From JBOFEH01 sp051650265 (GTDB taxonomy: Bacteria; Bacillota; Clostridia; Lachnospirales; Cellulosilyticaceae), in NCBI GenBank assembly GCA_051650265.1, contig JBOFIR010000257.1, forward strand, positions 1 through 7,533: a stretch of DNA of 7,533 bases. The letters are read 5' to 3'. Shown piece by piece: positions 1 to 6,606 of this stretch (the first letter of the stretch is position 1; each line of letters begins with the position of its first letter). Under the pieces are notes generated by a model. The model saw only the letters and a program-made list of their open reading frames with translations. It was not told the DNA's origin and ran no database searches. Made by a program: the position numbers and the translations under genes.

Positions 1-1210
1 CTGACTCTTCTTTTTCTTTATTCATACCCCAACGCTCTTCCCAATACATATTAAATGCTTGGATTGCAAGAGGAATAATCTCAGGATCTGTACCTCTTAA
101 GATACCCCATGACTCACCACCTGTACGTAACTGTTGGTAAGCTGGATCATCAAATGCCATGCTATCTGGTCTTGGGAAAGGAATGAATCCGATAGATTGG
201 CCACGCTCAGCTGCTTTTGCTGATGCTTCACTTGAACGCCAGTCTTCAAGGTTTGTGAATACTGACTCACCTGAAAGCCAAGGTGTACCTTGTGAGTTCC
301 AAGGTGTATCACTTGTACCTTCAATAATTTCACAAGTTAAGAGACGTTTGTCAATTAATCTTTGTACGAATGCTACTGCATCAAGTACTGGTTGAGATTC
401 TACACCGAGACCATCATCACCGTATACTGCACCACCAGCTGCATGGATTGCATTGTAAACAGTCTCACTATAGTCTGTTCTGTAAGCATCAATTCTATTT
501 TCAGGTCTTACTGGACCTTGGCTATTTGCATAATGTGCATCAATCTTCGCTAAGTAATCTTCGAATACACTCCATGTCCATTTACCATCTAAGTAAAGGT
601 CAGTTGGGTAAACAGTTTTACCGTTTTCTTTGAGTGCATCAACTTGCTCAATGTAGTTGATGTTGAAGAATAATGGTGATAATGGATGAGTCTGTCCACC
701 ACCTACCATCATGAAGTAGTTTTTACCATAAATTTTTGCTGGAGGGTTCTCTCCTAAGTATTCTGCATAATCATCAAGTGGTTGAAGAACGTTTTGTCCT
801 AATACTGTTGCTTGAGAGTTCGTGTAAAGGTTTACAACATGAGCAATTGGGTCCCCTGCCATAACACTTTGTAATAAACTTTCTGTTACATCTCCAGGAT
901 ATTGAACCCATTCGATTTGAACATTAAGTTCATCTTTAACTTTTTGCATTGCACCAAGGATAGCTTCTCTATCCTCCTCACCCATCGCCAATTCACCAGT
1001 TACTGGATCCTTGTAGTCTGGATTCATACTGTTAGCAGCATGGCTACCAAATTTGATGACTACTGGCTCGCTAGACTTCTCCGCTTTTGTTCCTGTACTT
1101 GTACCTGCATCTTCATTTTTAGTTGCTGTACCAGTACTACCACCACAACCAACAAGTAACATAGTTGCAGCTAAACCTAATGACATGATTTTTTTAACGC
1201 GTTTAAACAT
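1..1210 (-). CDS. Extracellular solute-binding lipoprotein (family 1), 3' end cut by the window edge
   Basis: This is probably the substrate-capturing lipoprotein of an ABC sugar importer, anchored on the outer face of the membrane. The frame is open for 403 codons from the ATG at 1210 to the left edge, and no stop codon is reached. The N-terminus MFKRVKKIMSLGLAAT continues into a lipobox LLVGC with the lipidated Cys at residue 22, then a Thr/Ser/Lys-rich linker (about 25-48). The binding domain follows, with GSHAANSMNPDYKDP, NVQIEWVQYPGD and GFIPFPRPDSMAFDDPAYQQ. An ATG at 1216 would also fit the frame, but 1210 lies 9 nt after the AAGGGGG ribosome site, the same spacing as the MFK start of the paralogue. 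The protein is about 80% identical by eye to the product of 1615-3642, so this is a tandem duplication. Whether it carries the same Ig-like C-terminus cannot be seen. No permease gene is in the window. The family is confident; the substrate is unknown. Confidence 0.9.
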   Translation of the reverse strand, partial: MFKRVKKIMSLGLAATMLLVGCGGSTGTATKNEDAGTSTGTKAEKSSEPVVIKFGSHAANSMNPDYKDPVTGELAMGEEDREAILGAMQKVKDELNVQIEWVQYPGDVTESLLQSVMAGDPIAHVVNLYTNSQATVLGQNVLQPLDDYAEYLGENPPAKIYGKNYFMMVGGGQTHPLSPLFFNINYIEQVDALKENGKTVYPTDLYLDGKWTWSVFEDYLAKIDAHYANSQGPVRPENRIDAYRTDYSETVYNAIHAAGGAVYGDDGLGVESQPVLDAVAFVQRLIDKRLLTCEIIEGTSDTPWNSQGTPWLSGESVFTNLEDWRSSEASAKAAERGQSIGFIPFPRPDSMAFDDPAYQQLRTGGESWGILRGTDPEIIPLAIQAFNMYWEERWGMNKEKEES

Positions 1211-1219
1211 GTACATTAT

Positions 1220-1226
1220 CCCCCTT
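1220..1226 (-). promoter_or_regulatory. Ribosome binding site of the left-edge binding-protein gene
   Basis: The minus strand reads AAGGGGG, 3 nt before an ATG at 1216 and 9 nt before an ATG at 1210. The second spacing is better and equals that of the paralogue's MFK start, so it favours 1210. Confidence 0.65.
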
Positions 1227-1282
1227 GTAAAGTTTAGTTTAATCATTAGTTTTTTTTGTGTTATAGATAGTTCCCTAGAATC

Positions 1283-1310
1283 ATTTTAACCAAATTTATC
1301 TAATTTACAA
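1283..1310 (-). promoter_or_regulatory. Possible sigma-A promoter for the left-edge binding-protein gene
   Basis: On the minus strand TTGTAA (1310-1305) is followed after 16 nt by TAAAAT (1288-1283). This is a 4/6 match to TTGACA and a 5/6 match to TATAAT, and it would give a leader of about 65 nt. The stretch is so AT-rich that chance matches are expected, so this is only a candidate. Confidence 0.25.
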
Positions 1311-1325
1311 AAAACTAAAATTATT

Positions 1326-1345
1326 AAAAACATGTGAATGTTTTT
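1326..1345. repeat. Short inverted repeat, possible operator
   Basis: The 8-nt arms aaaaacat and atgttttt match perfectly around the loop gtga. The repeat sits just upstream of the promoter candidate at 1283-1310, where an activator or repressor could bind. With arms this short and A/T-rich, chance is a real alternative. Confidence 0.3.
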
Positions 1346-1564
1346 GTAAATTTATTTTACTATAATTTATCTAATTTTGAAAGAGTTTTTTTAAATTTTT
1401 AAATAATTTTAAGTATTTTTTTGTGTTTTTCATGCATTTACAAGTATCAAACCCCTTTTTAATAGGTTTTATTGCACAACGTTTGAAAGTTGAAATTTAC
1501 TTTTAACTCTACATTAGCATTTTTTAGCTTACTCATCGAATCAATAGCAAGACCTTATCCACGC

Positions 1565-1612
1565 AAAAAGAGTGTCACAAAACAAGTTTTCTCGTTTTGT
1601 GACACTCTTTTT
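1565..1612 (-). terminator. Strong, probably bidirectional Rho-independent terminator
   Basis: A perfect 19-bp stem (1565-1583 against 1594-1612) closes a 10-nt loop. It begins 2 nt after the TAA stop of the lipoprotein gene. The minus strand ends the stem in TTTTT and the plus strand ends it in TTTTTT, so it could stop transcription from both sides. Readthrough into the paralogous gene downstream would be limited, so that gene probably has its own promoter. Confidence 0.9.
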
Positions 1613-1614
1613 TC

Positions 1615-3642
1615 TTACTCTACAACTACTGCTGCTTCTACAGTCGTTACATTGCCCGCAAAGTCTGTTACAGTAAGCGCCACTGTATAAGTCCCTGCTG
1701 CTGTTGTATCAAGCTCTGATAAATCAGCTGTGATATTGGATTTAAGATCAATACCATCTTTATCTGCTGCTACTTCTACAAAGTCACCTGCCCAGTTAAT
1801 TTTAGCACTATCCTCATCAATTGCAATCTTTCTAGATTCTTCTTTAAGTGTTACTGTAGGTACTTCTTTATTGTCTGCATCATAGATAATGATATCAAGA
1901 TTTACTTTACCTTCATTTTCTGCAGAGTCTTTGATTGCACCAACTACACCCTTACTATAAACACCTACAGTGTTGAAATCTGTTGCTGAAATATCAAATG
2001 CTGCTTTTGACATATCTAATCCACCATCAATATTATCTGTTGCTGTGAATTTCTCATTCCATTTGATTGATACTGGATCTGTTCCTTTAGGGAATGCATA
2101 AGGTGTTGTTCCTTCTACTGATTCAAATTTTGGTTTAATGTTATCTTTAGCTTCTGTTGTATTAAGAATTGCTTGGATTTCTGCAATACGATCTTCCATG
2201 ATAGCTTTTTTAGCCTTGATTGCTACTTCATATCTTGGTGAACCATCTACACCATAAAGTGAATCACCTGCTACATCAACGAATCTCCAGTAAACACCTG
2301 TCATGTTTGCAAACTCATTAACAACTGTTCTTGCTGTACTTTCGTAGTAGATCTCTTCCATATCAGCACCGATTTCTGGGTGGAATAAGTCAATTGGAAT
2401 AAAAATCTTACCTTTAGCCTCTACATCACCAGCTAATTCTTTCTCAAGACGACCTTTTTCTTGGTTGTATAAGAAGTATGCCTCTATAGCAAGCGGAATC
2501 TTCTCCGGATCAACACCTCTTAAGATTCCCCATGACTCACCACCTGTACGAAGCTGTTGGTAAGCTGGATCATCAAATGCCATACTATCTGGTCTTGGGA
2601 AAGGAATAAATCCGATAGATTGACCACGCTCTGCTGCTGCTGCTACAGATCCACCAAGACGCCAGTCCTCAAGGTTTGTAAATACTGATTCACCTTTTTT
2701 GAATGGTTCTTCTTGGAAGTTCCAAGGCACATCACTTGTTCCTTCAACAACTTCACTCTTAAGAAGTTTTTTATCGATTAAGCGTTGTACAAATGCTACT
2801 GAATCAATAACTTCTTGAGACTCAACCCCCAGTCCATCATTACCATACACTGCACCACCTGCAGCATGTATTGCATTGTAGAGTGTCTCACTATAGTCTG
2901 TTATGAAAGCATCGATTCTTTTTTCCGGTCTTTCTGGTGCTTGGCTATTTGCAAAGTGTGCATCGATTTTTGCTAAGTACTCTTCAAACACACTCCATGT
3001 CCATTTGCCTTCTTTATAAAGATCTGTTGGATAAACAGTTTTGCCATTTTCTTTGAGGGCATCTACTTGTTCTATGTAACTAATATTAAAGAAAAGTGGC
3101 GATAAAGGATGTACCCCACCTCCAGATACCGACATAAAGTAATACTTATCATAAATTTTATCCGGTGGATTCTCCCCTAATAAATCCGCATATTCATCAA
3201 GAGGTTGGAGGACGTTTTGTCCTAAGATTGTCGCTTGAGAGTTTGTATAAAGGTTAACAACATCTGCGATTGGATCTCCTGCCATAACACTTTGTAATAA
3301 AGTCTCTGTTGTATCACCCGGATATTGCACCCATTCAATTTGAACATTAAGTTCATCTTTAACTTTTTGCATGGCTGCAAGTCTAATTTCTCTCTCCTCT
3401 TCACTCATAGAGTACTCCCCTGTTACAGGATCTTTGTAATCAGGATTCATAGAGTTCCCAGCATGGCTTCCAAAACGGATCACAACTAGATCGCTTGATT
3501 GCTCCGTTTTGGTACTTGTACCATTCGTCGCATCACCACTTGTCTCAGCACTTTCATTCTTTGTCGTACTTCCACCACAACCTACAAGTAGTACTGTTGC
3601 AGCTAAGCCTAATGACATGATTTTTTTCATTTTTTTAAACAT
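1615..3642 (-). CDS. Solute-binding lipoprotein (family 1) with two C-terminal Ig-like modules
   Basis: This is predicted to bind an oligosaccharide or similar solute at the cell surface for an ABC importer. The lipobox LLVGC puts the lipidated Cys at residue 22 when translation starts at 3642 (675 residues). ATGs at 3648 and 3645 precede it (MMMFKK), but 3642 lies 9 nt from AAGGGGG, matching the paralogue. After a Ser/Thr/Glu-rich linker the binding domain covers about residues 53-493. Two Ig-like modules follow: about 503-590, with FTATDNIDGGLD and a GVYS strand, and about 591-675, with DKDGIDLKSNIT and ending in the typical GTYTVALTVTDFAGNVTTVE. They resemble DUF5011-type bacterial Ig-like domains. 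Family-1 binding proteins are usually about 420-550 residues, so the length excess is the Ig part. The gene is flanked by a hairpin on each side, which suggests a single-gene unit. The substrate is not known. Confidence 0.92.
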   Translation of the reverse strand: MFKKMKKIMSLGLAATVLLVGCGGSTTKNESAETSGDATNGTSTKTEQSSDLVVIRFGSHAGNSMNPDYKDPVTGEYSMSEEEREIRLAAMQKVKDELNVQIEWVQYPGDTTETLLQSVMAGDPIADVVNLYTNSQATILGQNVLQPLDEYADLLGENPPDKIYDKYYFMSVSGGGVHPLSPLFFNISYIEQVDALKENGKTVYPTDLYKEGKWTWSVFEEYLAKIDAHFANSQAPERPEKRIDAFITDYSETLYNAIHAAGGAVYGNDGLGVESQEVIDSVAFVQRLIDKKLLKSEVVEGTSDVPWNFQEEPFKKGESVFTNLEDWRLGGSVAAAAERGQSIGFIPFPRPDSMAFDDPAYQQLRTGGESWGILRGVDPEKIPLAIEAYFLYNQEKGRLEKELAGDVEAKGKIFIPIDLFHPEIGADMEEIYYESTARTVVNEFANMTGVYWRFVDVAGDSLYGVDGSPRYEVAIKAKKAIMEDRIAEIQAILNTTEAKDNIKPKFESVEGTTPYAFPKGTDPVSIKWNEKFTATDNIDGGLDMSKAAFDISATDFNTVGVYSKGVVGAIKDSAENEGKVNLDIIIYDADNKEVPTVTLKEESRKIAIDEDSAKINWAGDFVEVAADKDGIDLKSNITADLSELDTTAAGTYTVALTVTDFAGNVTTVEAAVVVE

Positions 3643-3651
3643 CATCATCTT

Positions 3652-3658
3652 CCCCCTT
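3652..3658 (-). promoter_or_regulatory. Ribosome binding site of the Ig-bearing lipoprotein gene
   Basis: The minus strand reads AAGGGGG, at 3, 6 and 9 nt from three consecutive in-frame ATGs (3648, 3645, 3642). The 9-nt spacing matches the paralogous gene, so 3642 is preferred, but any of the three could be used. Confidence 0.65.
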
Positions 3659-4013
3659 AATAAATTTTTTATTTTCTTTTGTCTTTTCTATAAAGCCTTC
3701 CTCCTAATTTTTTTAATTATGTTTAATAAACTTTAATTTTATATAATTTATTAATAATTTATTTAAATTTATATTACTATATTTCCTACTATTTGAAAAG
3801 TATTTTTGTAAATATTTTATAATTTTATATATTTTTGTTAAAATTAGTTAGTTATTTAAGCTATCTCACTTGTTTTTCCCAACACCCATTTGTTATTATT
3901 GTACAATTTAATTCCATTATTTGTTAATTTTTGCTTTATATTATTTCCCCTAATTTAACTCACACACCCTTACTATTTCCCACCATCTATACATTTTTAC
4001 TCTATTTTGAAGC
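3659..4013. other. Very AT-rich intergenic leader without a gene
   Basis: This stretch lies between the esterase/propeller gene's terminator and the Ig-bearing lipoprotein gene. The part at 3721-3780 has only 3 G or C in 60 bases. I see no coding frame, structural RNA or riboswitch. A promoter for the lipoprotein gene must be here or beyond, but several weak matches compete. One example is minus-strand TTGGGA, a 17-nt spacer and TTAAAT (about 3851-3879); none stands out. The orphan AGGAGG at 3700-3705 is the one non-random motif. Confidence 0.6.
3696..3705 (-). promoter_or_regulatory. Shine-Dalgarno-like sequence with no start codon (possible mRNA stabiliser)
   Basis: The minus strand reads AGGAGGAAGG, a better match to the 16S anti-SD than the site actually used 40-50 nt downstream. 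The bases that follow (CTTTATAGAAAAG) contain no ATG, GTG or TTG at a usable distance, so it does not start a leader peptide. In Firmicutes such orphan sites in a 5' leader (the STAB-SD of cry3A mRNA) bind 30S subunits and block 5' exonuclease. That role is inferred here. Confidence 0.4.
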
Positions 4014-4051
4014 AAAAAAGTTCCCTCTACTCATCTAGAAGGAACTTTTTT
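4014..4051 (-). terminator. Rho-independent terminator of the esterase/propeller gene
   Basis: An 11-bp perfect stem (aaaaaagttcc at 4014-4024 against ggaactttttt at 4041-4051) closes a 16-nt loop, and the minus strand ends in TTTTTT. It lies 20 nt after the TAA stop at 4071-4073. The A/T ends are symmetrical, so it may work in both directions. Confidence 0.8.
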
Positions 4052-4070
4052 ATTAACGCTATTACTCTAT

Positions 4071-6290
4071 TTATTTGGAGGCTAGAATCTCCTCTAACTT
4101 AAATCTTACCGCCATAATATATGGCTCATGATTTACTTCATCAGCATCCCAATGACCATAGGATGTCAGAATATAAGTCCCATACTCGTTAGACTTGCTA
4201 TCTACAATTTGCTCAATCCCTGCATAACCACAGTCCCCGTCATTACCATTCCAAGAGACTGTTCCAATATTTTTCTTGAGGCACATACGACACTCACCTT
4301 GTCTGCCTCTTACAAGATCTTCATAACTGCCAACCCATGCTACCCAGTGTCTATCATCTGGATTTTGTCTAATCCCATAAGATCTAAATGTCACGAGTAG
4401 CTTGCCTGAGATCACATCATACTTCGCCTGATGACGTTCCCCACGGAGTGCACCTGCTACTTCTTTTGGCTTACTAAAAGTACGCCCTTCATCATAGGAT
4501 ACAATCACCATAGAACTGGTCACTTTGTGATTCCCCCTAAAGAGGATTGCAATTTCCTTACCATCTGGTGATCTCAATGCACATGGCTCGCATAGTCCTG
4601 CCATTGCCTCAATCTCACGATGCTTGATATAAGTTTCTGGTGGTGAAACCACAAGCTCCCCATCTTCACCAAAGCTTAGAAATACACGGTAGTTACGATA
4701 GGCATGATCATGGAAAAGCCCCATCCACTTATTATCCCATTCACCATCTTCCTGCTTGAGCCTGATCAAACTTGCAAAAGCAACAACACCCATGATCTGA
4801 CGCTCATCATAATACGTCTTAAACTCTGACCACGTCTCACCCGCATCATCCGAATAAGCTAATTTAAATCCACCCGCCTCTGTAGGAATACCTGATGTAA
4901 GGAGAATCCTCACACCCCCATCTGGTCTCTCCATCTGATACAAAATAGGCGTCTCTTTGCTATCTGCCCAGCTCTTTGGCACCTGGAGACGATCCGACCA
5001 AGTCTTGCCCGCATCCTCACTCTTCTTAAGCACAATCTCCCCTGTACCATGTCCTTTTGGATAGACCGTATAGATTGTCTTTTGGTCAGCCAACATGGTC
5101 GTCGTAGGATGCCCAAGATAAAGTCCTACTTCACGGTCAACTACTACCTGAAGGTCTTCCCGCTTATCTAGGTCAATATAAGGAATCGTATAAGCACCGC
5201 TATGTAAAATCTGACTCAGCACTGGATAGATCACCTCAGCCATACGCATGAACCCAAGATCATTTGGATGACATCCATCCACAGTACAGCTATCACGTCT
5301 CTCTTCGCCAAAGAGCGTCTGCCCATCTATGAAATAAACCGCCTCATCACCCATCGCCTTCGCATGATCATAAGTTTTCTTGATCACTGCGCGTCGCTGC
5401 CCATTACCCACTGGGTCCCCATCGAAGTCTGGCTTAGAAATCAATACAATCGGAACCCCAGGCTTCATCTCACGCACTGTCTGATAAAAGGCTTCATGTG
5501 TTTCTTTAAGATGTTCCAAAGAAGGTGCATTATGATCATAGTCTACAACGACAACACTCACATCTTTTTCACCAATATAACGTGCCATCTCCTGCTCGCC
5601 CTTTGCCCCACCACTAAATCCAAGGTTAATAAAGTCAGAATCAAGCCATCTCGATACAAGTGCAGGATAACTATTACCCGGCCTTGACGCACATCCACCC
5701 TGTGTAATAGACGAGCCATAGAACAAGATAGGCTTTTCATGAATATATGGTGTTGGAGACGCAAGTTCAGCACCTTCCTCTATCCCAATCATCACTTCTT
5801 CCACACCATTGTATAAAGGGAAGTTGATGACAATATCTCGCCACTCTCTCGTCCAAAGTAAACACTCACCCACTGTCACAGGCTCTCGATCCTCTACATC
5901 AAGCGCAAGATCTGGATTAAACGTCTTGCAATACTTATATTCACGCATACCCTCTCCACGACAATACAAGTCAAACCCACTAATGCCTGTATCCGGCATG
6001 TGCGGCATTCTATTTTTTGATCCTAGAATCGCCTTAATCGCCACATAATTAGAATTCGTTCTAAACTTCAACCTCACACCACTCGTCATAACACCCAGAT
6101 TCTGAATATTTTCCGCAAACTCGCCGATACGTTCAGCCTCAATACGCGTCCAAATACGCTTACACCCCGGCGTACCATACACCTCTACCTCACTATCATC
6201 CTCCGCTACATCAATCCAACGCAAATCACTACGCCCAATGCCACCCCAGGCAAAATTCTTATCCAACTCTTCAATTCTCTTCATCTCCAT
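4071..6290 (-). CDS. SGNH/GDSL esterase-type domain fused to a sialidase-like Asp-box propeller
   Basis: This 739-residue protein has two enzyme-like halves. Residues about 1-180 form the N-terminal jelly-roll-like region with a GFDLY motif (105-109), as in the GxDLY domain that precedes SGNH hydrolases. Residues about 185-365 are the SGNH domain: YGSSITQGG with nucleophile Ser194, NLGFSGG, DYDHNAP with Asn254, and DGCHPND with Asp338 and His341. That set is complete for an esterase or deacylase. Residues about 385-739 are a sialidase-like propeller with Asp boxes SEDAGKTW (424), SDDAGETW (480) and SYDEGRTF (598). The FRIP motif is absent; GHPTTT stands at about its place. Conserved-looking blocks LCEPCALRSPDGK, GERHQAKYD and DCGYAGIE follow. 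No signal peptide is visible, so it is probably cytoplasmic. The ATG at 6290 follows AAGGAG by 4 nt; ATG 6284 is an alternative. An in-frame TTG at 6308 overlaps the ribosome site and is unlikely. The real substrate is unknown; a link to O-acylated sugars is inference. Confidence 0.88.
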   Translation of the reverse strand: MEMKRIEELDKNFAWGGIGRSDLRWIDVAEDDSEVEVYGTPGCKRIWTRIEAERIGEFAENIQNLGVMTSGVRLKFRTNSNYVAIKAILGSKNRMPHMPDTGISGFDLYCRGEGMREYKYCKTFNPDLALDVEDREPVTVGECLLWTREWRDIVINFPLYNGVEEVMIGIEEGAELASPTPYIHEKPILFYGSSITQGGCASRPGNSYPALVSRWLDSDFINLGFSGGAKGEQEMARYIGEKDVSVVVVDYDHNAPSLEHLKETHEAFYQTVREMKPGVPIVLISKPDFDGDPVGNGQRRAVIKKTYDHAKAMGDEAVYFIDGQTLFGEERRDSCTVDGCHPNDLGFMRMAEVIYPVLSQILHSGAYTIPYIDLDKREDLQVVVDREVGLYLGHPTTTMLADQKTIYTVYPKGHGTGEIVLKKSEDAGKTWSDRLQVPKSWADSKETPILYQMERPDGGVRILLTSGIPTEAGGFKLAYSDDAGETWSEFKTYYDERQIMGVVAFASLIRLKQEDGEWDNKWMGLFHDHAYRNYRVFLSFGEDGELVVSPPETYIKHREIEAMAGLCEPCALRSPDGKEIAILFRGNHKVTSSMVIVSYDEGRTFSKPKEVAGALRGERHQAKYDVISGKLLVTFRSYGIRQNPDDRHWVAWVGSYEDLVRGRQGECRMCLKKNIGTVSWNGNDGDCGYAGIEQIVDSKSNEYGTYILTSYGHWDADEVNHEPYIMAVRFKLEEILASK

Positions 6291-6291
6291 A

Positions 6292-6300
6292 CCTCTCCTT
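6292..6300 (-). promoter_or_regulatory. Ribosome binding site of the esterase/propeller gene
   Basis: The minus strand reads AAGGAGAGG. It lies just upstream of ATG 6290 (4 nt from AAGGAG) and ATG 6284 (10 nt). It rules against the longer reading from TTG 6308, which would place the ribosome site inside the coding sequence. Confidence 0.75.
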
Positions 6301-6308
6301 TTCCACAA

Positions 6309-6570
6309 TACAACACATATTTTTCAAAACTACCCACAGAATTATCCCCCTACACACACCTTTCTAGGGATAACTCCACAATATTTTTCGCCAACTCTTC
6401 GCCTAGTACCATCCCTTGCCGTTCATACACGTTTAGGCTGCCAGCTCTTTCCTACGGCGTCAGCCCTATCTAGCGAAGCATCTCTCACAAAGACTTGTAG
6501 CATTAGGTATATGCCTCTCCATCTTTGCCCCAAGAGCGTCAGCGATTACCCGCGGCAATGCCGAAAACAA
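6309..6570. other. GC-rich intergenic block of unknown nature
   Basis: This stretch separates the GH20 terminator from the esterase/propeller gene. The part 6401-6560 has 84 G or C in 160 bases (about 52%), against roughly 5-20% in the other two intergenic regions. On the minus strand all three frames are broken by stops. The plus strand has one long open frame, but it starts inside the neighbouring gene without a ribosome site. Small self-complementary pieces are visible: cggca/tgccg at 6553-6563, ggctg/cagcc at 6436-6465 and gccta/taggc at 6401-6438. There is also a direct repeat gcgtcagc at 6457 and 6536. It matches no RNA family I recognise. It could be a dispersed intergenic repeat, a structured leader RNA, or a decayed gene. 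Confidence 0.5.
6339..6376 (-). repeat. Imperfect inverted repeat in the esterase/propeller leader
   Basis: The arms gaattatccc (6339-6348) and gggataactc (6367-6376) pair over 10 bp with one mismatch, which becomes a G·U pair in the minus-strand RNA. The loop is 18 nt. It lies 49-86 nt upstream of the start codon, where it could be an operator for a dimeric regulator or a leader hairpin. No T-run follows, so it is not a terminator. Confidence 0.4.
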
Positions 6571-6602
6571 AAAGAGGGGCCTCCATACGGAGCCCCCTCT
6601 TT
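6571..6602 (-). terminator. Rho-independent terminator of the GH20 gene
   Basis: A 14-bp GC-rich stem with one C-C mismatch (6571-6584 against 6589-6602) closes the 4-nt loop atac. On the minus strand it is followed by CTTTTTGTTTTCGG. It begins 4 nt after the TGA stop at 6607-6609. This separates the GH20 gene from the esterase/propeller gene, unless readthrough occurs. Confidence 0.9.
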
Positions 6603-6606
6603 CCTA

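Larger units (their letters stand above)
1217..1564. other. AT-rich intergenic leader without a gene
   Basis: This stretch lies between the terminator of the Ig-bearing lipoprotein gene and the start of its paralogue. I see no coding frame with a ribosome site, and no tRNA or riboswitch that I recognise. It holds the ribosome site at 1220-1226, a weak promoter candidate at 1283-1310, and a small inverted repeat at 1326-1345 (aaaaacat, 4-nt loop gtga, atgttttt). Apart from the AAGGGGG site, it shows no clear similarity to the leader of the paralogous gene, so the duplication did not keep a common upstream region, or that region has since diverged. Confidence 0.6.

Noticed and set aside
1490..1500. 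A catabolite-control (cre) operator around aacgtttgaaag (about 1478-1490)
   Set aside because: Aligned on its CG it misses about five positions of TGWAARCGYTWWCW, and it has the wrong flanks.
1..3642. One long direct repeat with insertion-sequence character spanning the two lipoprotein genes
   Set aside because: The similarity follows the coding frames, stops outside them, and has no terminal inverted repeats or transposase. It is a gene duplication rather than a mobile element.
6306..6308. TTG at 6308 as the start of the esterase/propeller gene
   Set aside because: It would put the clear AAGGAGAGG ribosome site inside the coding sequence; the ATG at 6290 right after that site is better.
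6331..6380. DnaA-box-like strings (cacagaattatcc, ataactccaca) hinting at an origin or DnaA site
   Set aside because: None matches TTATCCACA without at least two changes, the arms are better explained as one inverted repeat, and no replication gene is nearby.
6351..6410. A 20-codon minus-strand frame from ATG 6410 (MVLGEELAKNIVELSLERCV) that looks protein-like
   Set aside because: It is very short, the frame is closed by a stop shortly upstream, and a GC-rich purine strand gives such strings easily. It may be a relic of a decayed gene but cannot be supported as one.
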